Source: an uncultured Roseburia sp. (GTDB lineage: Bacteria > Bacillota > Clostridia > Lachnospirales > Lachnospiraceae). Taken from it: DNA of 5,329 bases. The stretch lies in contig CAJLGN010000127.1 of assembly GCA_905206195.1 (NCBI GenBank), positions 1 through 5,329 on the forward strand, written 5' to 3'. Position numbers and translations under genes: made by a program. This document shows, piece after piece, positions 1-4,399 of the stretch; the stretch's first letter is position 1, and each line of letters opens with the position of its first letter. Under the pieces are notes generated by a model. The model was not told the DNA's origin and ran no database searches. It worked only from the letters and a program-made list of their open reading frames with translations.

Positions 1-782
1 TGATGGAGCACAGGGACATTCCGCTCCTCGTGGCGACCGGAGGGCCGGGAGTCGTGACGGCGGTGCTCTCGAGCGGTAAGCGCGGAATCGGTGCAGGGGC
101 AGGCAATCCGCCGGCGCTCGTGGATGAGACCGCAGATATTAGAAAGGCGGCAGAGGACATCGTAAACGGTTGTACGTTTGACAATAATCTTCCGTGTATC
201 GCGGAGAAGGAAGTTGTGGCAGTCGATTCCATCTGTGATGAACTGATGGGTTATATGGTGCAGGAACAGGGGTGTTACCTCGCTTCGCGGGAAGAACAGG
301 AAAAGCTGATTCAAACGGTATTGACCGAAAAGGGCGCACTGAACCGAAAATGTGTCGGAAGAAGTGCCAAGACGCTCTTAAAAATGATCGGCGTGGAGGC
401 GAAAGATGCGATCCGATGCATCATTTTTGAGGGAGAAAAAGAGCATCCGCTGGTCGCAGAGGAGCTGATGATGCCGATTTTAGGAATTGTCCGGGCGAAG
501 AATTTTGAGGATGCGGTGGAGCAGGCAGTCTGGCTAGAGCATGGCAACCGCCATTCTGCACATATCCATTCCAAGAACGTGGACCGTATCACAGCCTACG
601 CGCGCGCGCTCGACACGGCGATTCTGGTCAAGAACGGTCCGTCCTACGCGGCACTTGGGTTTGGCGGGGAAGGGTTTGTGACCTTCACCATCGCAAGCCG
701 TACCGGCGAGGGTCTGACGAGCGCAGCGACATTTACCAAGCGTAGGCGCTGCACCATGTCGGACAGTTTATGTATACGATAA
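1..782 (+). CDS. pduP: CoA-acylating aldehyde dehydrogenase (PduP/EutE family), 5'-truncated by window edge
   Basis: The family oxidises an aldehyde (propionaldehyde or acetaldehyde in known microcompartments) with NAD+ and CoA to acyl-CoA and NADH in the lumen. The frame is open from the left edge; the first ATG (position 3) is internal, because family members are about 460 residues and only the last 259 are here. Seen, numbered from that ATG: a Gly-rich stretch at 12-34 ending GAGAGNPP, the catalytic cysteine Cys65 in NNLPCIAEKE with the flanking context of acylating enzymes, EELMMPILG at 153-161, HSAHIHS at 184-190, and the C-terminal TFTKRRRC block at 243-250. The C-terminus looks complete and ends in TAA. 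Any encapsulation peptide would lie in the missing N-terminus. The alcohol dehydrogenase gene follows after 17 bases, so NADH made here can be reoxidised by its neighbour. The choice between PduP and EutE, and so the aldehyde used, cannot be settled from this fragment. Confidence 0.93.
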   Translation, partial: MEHRDIPLLVATGGPGVVTAVLSSGKRGIGAGAGNPPALVDETADIRKAAEDIVNGCTFDNNLPCIAEKEVVAVDSICDELMGYMVQEQGCYLASREEQEKLIQTVLTEKGALNRKCVGRSAKTLLKMIGVEAKDAIRCIIFEGEKEHPLVAEELMMPILGIVRAKNFEDAVEQAVWLEHGNRHSAHIHSKNVDRITAYARALDTAILVKNGPSYAALGFGGEGFVTFTIASRTGEGLTSAATFTKRRRCTMSDSLCIR

Positions 783-786
783 AAAC

Positions 787-792
787 AGGAGG
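787..792 (+). promoter_or_regulatory. Strong ribosome binding site of the alcohol dehydrogenase gene
   Basis: A perfect AGGAGG lies 7 bases before the ATG at 800. It fixes that ATG as the start instead of the in-frame upstream ATG at 770, which lies inside the aldehyde dehydrogenase gene and has no such site. Confidence 0.85.
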
Positions 793-799
793 TGGAACA

Positions 800-2002
800 A
801 TGGAGATGAATGCCTCGCGGGTGGAGGAGATCGTAAAGCAGGTTCTCGACAGTCTTTCGGGAGGATCTGTGGCGGGGGAAGCCTCCGGCGGAAAACAAAT
901 TCCCAAAACAGCGCGTGTGGCGATGCTCACCTCGCTCGAACATATCGAAATCAAAGAATTTCCGATGCCTGAGGTGGGAGATGACGACATCCTGGTCCGG
1001 GTGGAGGGCTGCGGCATCTGCGGGACGGATGCCCACGAGTTCAAACGGGACCCGTTTGGACTGATTCCGGTAGCTTTGGGACATGAGGGAACCGGAGAAA
1101 TCGTCAAAATGGGAAAAAATGTGACGAAAGACAGCGCGGGAAAAGCGGTGAAACCGGGTGACAAGATAGTCACCTGTATGATCTTTAAAGATAACCCGGA
1201 TATCACGATGTATGATTTGAACCGCCAGAATGTAGGCGGGGCGGATGTGTACGGACTCCTCCCGGACGATGAGATTCACTTGAACGGGTGGTTTGCAGAT
1301 TACATACTGGTGCGGGGCGGCTCCACATTCTTTAACGTCAGCGAACTGGACGTAGACTCCCGTATTTTAATCGAGCCGTGCGCCGTTTTGATTCACGCAG
1401 TGGAGCGCGCAAAGACGACCGGAATCCTGCGTTTTAACAGCCGCGTTGTCGTGCAGGGATGCGGGCCGATCGGTCTGATCTGTATTGCGATCTTAAAGAC
1501 GATGGGAATCGGCAATATCATTGCGGTGGACGGAAACGAAGAGCGTCTTTCCTTTGCAAAGCGTCTCGGGGCATCCGGCAGTGTGAACTTTAAGGACTTT
1601 AACGGGACCGAGGAGATGGCAAAAGGCATTGAGGCACAGTTTGGAGGCCACCTTGCAGACTTTGCATTCCAGTGTACCGGATCTCCGGCGGGACATTCCA
1701 ACATCTACAAGTTCATCCGCAACGGAGGGGGGCTGTGCGAGCTTGGATTTTTTATCAACGGAGGGGACGCCACGATCAATCCGCACTTTGATATCTGCGC
1801 GAAGGAGATCACAACGGTCGGAAGCTGGGTATACACGCTGCGCGATTATGTGACCACATTTGACTTTCTAAAGAGTGCGAAGGAGATCGGGCTGCCCATG
1901 GGAGAGCTGATCACAGACAAATATCCGCTGAGCCAGATTAACGAGGCATACAGAAAGAACCTTGCGATGACCGGCTTAAAGATTGCAGTTCTGCCGGATT
2001 AA
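800..2002 (+). CDS. Zinc-dependent medium-chain alcohol dehydrogenase with N-terminal encapsulation peptide
   Basis: A 400-residue MDR-family dehydrogenase. The likely role is NADH-dependent reduction of the pathway aldehyde to alcohol, recycling NAD+ in the microcompartment. Seen: CGICGTDAHE at 71-80 with likely zinc ligand Cys74, GHE at 94-96 with His95, and IEPCAV at 191-196 with Glu192 where sorbitol/threonine-dehydrogenase relatives have a Glu ligand. A Rossmann GxGxxG is at 220-225, followed by Asp244, which suggests NAD(H) over NADP(H). The four-cysteine structural-zinc lobe is absent: residues 121-175 hold only Cys126. Residues 1-20 form a predicted amphipathic helix (SRVEEIVKQVLDSL), followed by a Gly/Ser-rich linker to about residue 37 before the catalytic domain. 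That is the usual design of an encapsulation peptide. The start at 800 is chosen for its AGGAGG at 7-base spacing. Physiological substrate is inferred from context; a sorbitol- or butanediol-dehydrogenase-like activity is possible. Confidence 0.9.
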   Translation: MEMNASRVEEIVKQVLDSLSGGSVAGEASGGKQIPKTARVAMLTSLEHIEIKEFPMPEVGDDDILVRVEGCGICGTDAHEFKRDPFGLIPVALGHEGTGEIVKMGKNVTKDSAGKAVKPGDKIVTCMIFKDNPDITMYDLNRQNVGGADVYGLLPDDEIHLNGWFADYILVRGGSTFFNVSELDVDSRILIEPCAVLIHAVERAKTTGILRFNSRVVVQGCGPIGLICIAILKTMGIGNIIAVDGNEERLSFAKRLGASGSVNFKDFNGTEEMAKGIEAQFGGHLADFAFQCTGSPAGHSNIYKFIRNGGGLCELGFFINGGDATINPHFDICAKEITTVGSWVYTLRDYVTTFDFLKSAKEIGLPMGELITDKYPLSQINEAYRKNLAMTGLKIAVLPD

Positions 2003-2012
2003 TTGGAGAATA

Positions 2013-2018
2013 AAGGAG
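2013..2018 (+). promoter_or_regulatory. Ribosome binding site of the first BMC-H gene
   Basis: AAGGAG lies 7 bases before the ATG at 2026, in the 23-base gap after the alcohol dehydrogenase stop. It supports that start. Confidence 0.75.
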
Positions 2019-2025
2019 CCAGGCT

Positions 2026-2343
2026 ATGGATGAGAGAGCAATAGGTATTCTGGAGGTTTTTGGTCTGTGCTGTGCCTTTATGGCAGCGGATGCCGGCTGT
2101 AAGGCGGCGGATGTGACGCTCGAACCGTTTGACAAGAACAAGCCGGCGAATGCGGACGCACTGCCGGTACCTCTTCTGGTCACGATCAAGTTCCGCGGAA
2201 GCGTGGCGGATGTGCGGGCAGCCGTGGAAGCGGGCAGAGAGATGGCGCAGTCCCTGACCGGAGTCGTACAGAGCCACATCATACCGAGACCGACGCAGGA
2301 CACTTTAAAAATGATGGGAATCTGCGCGTTTGACGTAGATTGA
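2026..2343 (+). CDS. BMC-H shell protein with enlarged pore loop
   Basis: A 105-residue single BMC-domain protein expected to form hexameric shell tiles. Seen: the N-terminal strand and helix (AIGILEVFGL, then [13 protein letters not shown] at 20-32) with Lys26 at the position of the conserved edge lysine of PduA, and HIIPRPTQ at 84-91 with the conserved edge arginine (Arg88). The difference is the pore region. Between VTL (30-32) and LVT (51-53) there are 18 residues, about 9 more than in the PduA-like paralogues in this operon. The usual KIGSG is replaced by a Lys/Asn/Pro/Ala stretch ending in ALPVPL. Adjacent Cys15 and Cys16, Cys25 and Cys100 add a thiol content not seen in the second paralogue. 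It is the first of four shell genes. Family membership is secure; a pore with different selectivity is inference. Confidence 0.92.
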   Translation: MDERAIGILEVFGLCCAFMAADAGCKAADVTLEPFDKNKPANADALPVPLLVTIKFRGSVADVRAAVEAGREMAQSLTGVVQSHIIPRPTQDTLKMMGICAFDVD

Positions 2344-2412
2344 TTAGAAAATAACAGGAATAGAAAAACGCCCCGAGCGGGCAGGCCAAAATGGCAGAAA
2401 GAGAGGAAGAAT
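2344..2412 (+). other. Spacer between first and second BMC-H genes with short GC-rich inverted repeat
   Basis: A 69-base gap, long for this operon. GCCC at 2370-2373 and GGGC at 2379-2382 can pair around a 5-base loop (CGAGC). No T-run follows, so this is not an intrinsic terminator; it could be a minor RNA processing or stability element, or chance. The purine-rich GAGAGGAAG at 2401-2409, just before the ATG at 2413, serves as the ribosome binding site. An ATG at 2391 opens only a short frame out of phase with the shell gene. Confidence 0.4.
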
Positions 2413-2700
2413 ATGGCACAGGAAGCATTAGGAATGGTAGAAACCAGAGGACTCACCGCAGCGATTGAGGCGGCGGATGCGATGACCAAATCTGCGGAGG
2501 TATCACTGGTTGGGACAGAAAAAATCGGTTCCGGTCTCGTGACAGTTATGGTGCGTGGAGGCGTCGGCGCGGTAAAGGCAGCCGTTGAGTCCGGTGCAGC
2601 AGCGGCAAGCCGTCTGGGCGAGCTTGTGGCGGAGCATGTCATCCCGAGACCGCACGCGGATGTGGAGAAAATTCTTCCGGGATTCCCGAAGGCGAAATAG
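2413..2700 (+). CDS. pduA: BMC-H shell protein, canonical PduA/EutM type (first twin)
   Basis: A 95-residue protein of standard length for a major hexameric facet protein. Seen: [11 protein letters not shown] at 4-14, Lys26 at the conserved edge position, the pore motif KIGSG at 37-41, then a [10 protein letters not shown] strand-turn at 45-54, and HVIPRPH at 75-81 with edge Arg79. Both edge residues match PduA numbering. The glycine/serine pore suggests passage of small polar metabolites such as diols, alcohols or aldehydes, by analogy with PduA. It is 75 of 90 aligned residues identical to the fourth shell protein of this operon. The next shell gene begins only 3 bases after the stop, so translation of the two is probably coupled. 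The symbol marks family resemblance, not proven orthology; PduJ or EutM would be equally fair names. Confidence 0.95.
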   Translation: MAQEALGMVETRGLTAAIEAADAMTKSAEVSLVGTEKIGSGLVTVMVRGGVGAVKAAVESGAAAASRLGELVAEHVIPRPHADVEKILPGFPKAK

Positions 2701-2703
2701 TCT

Positions 2704-3045
2704 ATGGGCGGCGCATACGGATTAATTGAAGTTTCCGGTGTGGTTGCGGCAATCGATTCCTTAGACGCGATGTGCAAGGCGGCGGATGTGACGCTTGCGA
2801 CATGGGAGCGCAAGCTGGGCGGCAGGCTTGTGACCATAATCGTGGAGGGAGATGTGTCGGATGTGAAGGCGGCGGTGGAGGCGGCAGGACAGATATGCAC
2901 GGCGAACAACCACATTCTGGCGGCATCTGGAATCATAGCCGCGCCCTGTGAGGAGACAAAAAAGATGGTAGCATTTAGTGCGAGAAGGCTTTCTTCAGGC
3001 AAAGCGGGGGAGACCGGACAGCAGGAAAAGCAGTTAAAAAATTAA
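2704..3045 (+). CDS. Divergent BMC-H shell protein with altered pore, altered edge motif and C-terminal tail
   Basis: A 113-residue BMC-domain protein. Seen: [15 protein letters not shown] at 4-18, MCKAADVTL at 23-31 with the edge lysine at Lys25, and a strand-turn [13 protein letters not shown] at 42-54. The pore motif is KLGGR at 37-41, putting an arginine where the canonical paralogues have glycine. The usual IPRPH edge motif is replaced by IAAPCEE at 78-84, so the edge arginine is missing and Cys82 sits nearby. After the domain comes a tail of about 20 residues (from roughly 93), hydrophilic and rich in Ser, Gly, Gln and Lys, probably disordered. The gene starts 3 bases after the previous stop with only AAGG at 2689-2692 as a ribosome site, which suggests translational coupling. 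It is probably a minor shell component that tunes permeability or docks cargo; that role is inference. Confidence 0.9.
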   Translation: MGGAYGLIEVSGVVAAIDSLDAMCKAADVTLATWERKLGGRLVTIIVEGDVSDVKAAVEAAGQICTANNHILAASGIIAAPCEETKKMVAFSARRLSSGKAGETGQQEKQLKN

Positions 3046-3068
3046 GACAAAAATAACCGTGATCTATG

Positions 3069-3075
3069 AAGGAGG
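3069..3075 (+). promoter_or_regulatory. Strong ribosome binding site of the fourth BMC-H gene
   Basis: AAGGAGG lies 7 bases before the ATG at 3083. It decides against the in-frame GTG at 3059, which would add 8 residues and place this site inside the coding region. Confidence 0.85.
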
Positions 3076-3082
3076 AAAAAAG

Positions 3083-3361
3083 ATGGCACAGGAAGCATTG
3101 GGAATGGTGGAGACAAGAGGACTTACCGCAGCGATCGAGGCGGCGGATACCATGTGTAAGGCGGCAAATGTTACGCTGGTGGGAACAGAGAAGATCGGTT
3201 CCGGTCTCGTGACGATTATGGTGCGCGGAGATGTAGGCGCTGTGAAGTCTGCAGTGGAAGCTGGCGCGGCAAATGCGGAGAGACTTGGAGAACTGGTGGC
3301 ACAGCACGTCATCCCGAGACCGCATACTGACGTAGAGGGGATACTTCCGAAGATGAAATAA
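3083..3361 (+). CDS. pduA: BMC-H shell protein, canonical PduA/EutM type (second twin)
   Basis: A 92-residue canonical facet protein. Seen: the first 22 residues are identical to the paralogue at 2413-2700, with Lys26, pore KIGSG at 37-41, MVRGDVGAV at 46-54, and HVIPRPH at 75-81 with Arg79. The 15 differences over 90 aligned residues lie mostly on helices and at the C-terminus, including Thr25 to Cys and Ser66 to Glu. The DNA is also very similar; one 20-base block across the pore codons is identical (2524-2543 and 3194-3213). This points to gene duplication, with the divergent third shell gene now between the copies. It has its own strong ribosome binding site, which fits a highly expressed facet protein. 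A PduA/PduJ-like division of labour is possible. Its stop is followed by the hairpin and Cys-rich frame before pduL. Confidence 0.95.
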   Translation: MAQEALGMVETRGLTAAIEAADTMCKAANVTLVGTEKIGSGLVTIMVRGDVGAVKSAVEAGAANAERLGELVAQHVIPRPHTDVEGILPKMK

Positions 3362-3366
3362 TAATC

Positions 3367-3486
3367 ATGCAGGGGCTGGCGCGGCGCATGGAATCGATCT
3401 GCGATCCCTGTGCGTTTTGCGGCAGCCCCTGTAACATAAATCCATTTTGGGAGAAAGACGCAGGTGAATGTCTTGGAGAAAAGTGA
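3367..3486 (+). CDS. Possible cysteine-rich microprotein overlapping the pduL start
   Basis: A 39-codon frame from ATG 3367 to TGA 3484-3486, starting 5 bases after the fourth shell gene and overlapping the pduL GTG start by 23 bases in another frame. It has five cysteines: 12, 15, 18, 22 and 35. The first four, in CDPCAFCGSPC, have the exact CxxCxxCxxxC spacing of a ferredoxin-type 4Fe-4S site, though the last is followed by Asn instead of Pro. The first 11 residues (MQGLARRMESI) could form a short amphipathic helix like an encapsulation tag. Against it: there is no clear ribosome binding site, so expression would need coupling to the preceding gene; it is very short; and its 5' half coincides with a strong hairpin whose symmetry may dictate the codons. 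Alternatives are a leader peptide for pduL, a zinc knuckle, or no gene at all. I do not recognise a family. Confidence 0.4.
   Translation: MQGLARRMESICDPCAFCGSPCNINPFWEKDAGECLGEK
3370..3431 (+). repeat. Long imperfect inverted repeat / RNA hairpin upstream of pduL
   Basis: CAGGGGCTG (3370-3378) and CAGCCCCTG (3423-3431) are perfect 9-base inverted complements. Pairing continues inward: one G-G mismatch (3379/3422), then 3380-3382 with 3419-3421, two G-U pairs, CGCA 3385-3388 with TGCG 3411-3414, and ATCG 3393-3396 with CGAT 3402-3405 around a 5-base loop (ATCTG). Nearly the whole 62 bases can fold into one rod. No T-run follows, so it is not a standard intrinsic terminator. It ends 17 bases before the likely pduL ribosome site, so it may stabilise or process the mRNA or tune pduL translation. 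Pairings were found by eye, without an energy calculation. Confidence 0.65.
3449..3453 (+). promoter_or_regulatory. Probable ribosome binding site of pduL
   Basis: GGGAG lies 10 bases before the GTG at 3464 and is the only purine-rich site near it. It supports a GTG start that keeps the N-terminal helix. Confidence 0.5.
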
Positions 3487-4120
3487 GATCGAAGCGCTGA
3501 CAAGGATTGTCATCGCAAGCATTCAGAAAAATCAGGAAATGGAGAGAGGAATGTCCGTTCCGGTGGGCGTGAGCGCCCGTCATATCCATCTGACAAGGAA
3601 GGATGTCGACACATTGTTTGGGGAGGGGTATGAACTGACAAAAAAAGCGGAGCTGATGGGAGGACAGTTCGCATCCAACGAGTGCTGTACGATCGTCGGT
3701 CTAAAGCTTCGTGCGATCGAGAATGTCAGGGTGTTAGGACCCGTCCGAGGAAAGACACAGGTGGAAATCAGCAGTACAGATGCAAGAAAGCTTGGAATCA
3801 AGGTTCCTGTGCGCGAATCCGGGGATGTGGCCGGATCTGCACCGATTGCTATTGTAGGTCCAAAGGGTGCGGTCTACTGCACAGAGGGCTGTATCGTGGC
3901 AGAAAGACATATCCACATGGCGCCATCCGACGCAGCCGCGTGCGGCGTAAAAGACGGGGATTATGTCAGCGCAAGAGTGGAGAATGAGCGCCAGACCACG
4001 TTTGATAAGGTGAAAATAAGAGTGGATGACAGCTTTACCTTAGAGATGCATATTGATGCGGACGAGGCAAACGCCAGCGCAATCAAGTGCGGGGATGAGG
4101 CAGTCATCATAAAAAAATAG
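3464..4120 (+). CDS. pduL: PduL-type phosphate acyltransferase (phosphotransacylase)
   Basis: PduL converts acyl-CoA plus phosphate to acyl-phosphate plus CoA, recycling CoA inside the shell and allowing ATP formation by a kinase in the cytosol. It is 218 residues, normal for the family. Seen: the two zinc-binding histidine pairs SARHIHL (His40, His42) and ERHIHM (His149, His151), the later EMHIDADEANA with His196, and the conserved GPVRGKTQVE block at 92-101. These are the two PduL domains with their dinuclear metal site. Residues 1-28 precede the catalytic domain and contain an amphipathic segment (SEIEALTRIVIASIQKN), matching the N-terminal encapsulation peptide of microcompartment-targeted PduL. 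The start is GTG 3464; the ATG at 3539 or 3551 would remove that helix. It follows the shell genes and precedes the vertex protein by 15 bases. The acyl group, propionyl or acetyl, is not decided by the sequence. Confidence 0.95.
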   Translation: MNVLEKSEIEALTRIVIASIQKNQEMERGMSVPVGVSARHIHLTRKDVDTLFGEGYELTKKAELMGGQFASNECCTIVGLKLRAIENVRVLGPVRGKTQVEISSTDARKLGIKVPVRESGDVAGSAPIAIVGPKGAVYCTEGCIVAERHIHMAPSDAAACGVKDGDYVSARVENERQTTFDKVKIRVDDSFTLEMHIDADEANASAIKCGDEAVIIKK

Positions 4121-4135
4121 AAATGGGGAACGGAA

Positions 4136-4396
4136 ATGATTATTGGAAAGGTCACAGGAAGTATCGTTTCAACCCGTAAACAGGATAATCTGGTAGGCAA
4201 TAAATTTATGGTCATCGAGCCGATTGACCGCGCAAACGGTGCGCAGATGGTCACGATTGATAACATCGGAGCAGGCATTGGTGAATATGTGCTCGTGGCC
4301 CAGGGAAGTGCTGCTCGCATCGGCTGCGGTCTGGTGGATTCGCCGATCGATGCTGCCATTGTCGGAATCATTGACGATATTGGAAAGCTGGTGTAG
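4136..4396 (+). CDS. pduN: BMC-P pentameric vertex protein (EutN/PduN/CcmL family)
   Basis: An 86-residue protein that caps the vertices of the icosahedral shell as pentamers; loss of such proteins gives unclosed shells in known systems. Seen: the opening MIIGKVTGSIVSTRK, the middle NKFMVIEPID at 22-31, IGAGIGEYVLVAQGSAAR at 44-61, and the C-terminal block PIDAAIVGIIDDI at 70-82. These are the conserved strands of the EutN/CcmL OB-like barrel, and the length is standard. It starts 15 bases after pduL with a GGGGA purine run at 4125-4129, and the next gene begins 3 bases after its stop. It is the only vertex protein in the window. EutN is an equally suitable name. Confidence 0.95.
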   Translation: MIIGKVTGSIVSTRKQDNLVGNKFMVIEPIDRANGAQMVTIDNIGAGIGEYVLVAQGSAARIGCGLVDSPIDAAIVGIIDDIGKLV

Positions 4397-4399
4397 CAG

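Noticed and set aside
770..799. Upstream in-frame ATG for the alcohol dehydrogenase
   Set aside because: It lies inside the end of the aldehyde dehydrogenase gene, and the AGGAGG at 787-792 would fall within the coding region; ATG 800 has ideal spacing.
644..1279. Minus-strand open frame of 211 codons
   Set aside because: It is antisense to the aldehyde and alcohol dehydrogenase genes, whose catalytic motifs are intact; the His/Arg-rich product looks like a shadow.
2370..2382. GC-rich inverted repeat as an intrinsic terminator between the first two shell genes
   Set aside because: The stem is only 4 base pairs and no T-run follows; a terminator here would cut off the rest of an evident operon.
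1938..3002. Long open frame of 354 codons on the minus strand
   Set aside because: It lies antisense to the alcohol dehydrogenase end and three well-recognised shell genes. Its product is low-complexity Ala/Ser/Thr/Pro as expected from the complement of GC-rich third positions, with no family resemblance.
3059..3082. Upstream in-frame GTG start for the fourth shell gene
   Set aside because: The added residues would include the ribosome binding site translated as Glu-Gly-Gly, and the sister gene starts at the equivalent MAQEALG methionine.
3370..3450. Hairpin upstream of pduL as an intrinsic terminator
   Set aside because: The bases after the stem (TAACATAAATCC) hold no T-tract; the TTTT at 3445-3448 is too far from the stem, and downstream genes belong to the same pathway.
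3629..3640. Run of A residues in pduL as a possible frameshift site
   Set aside because: The pduL frame is continuous across it and all metal-binding histidines downstream are in the same frame.
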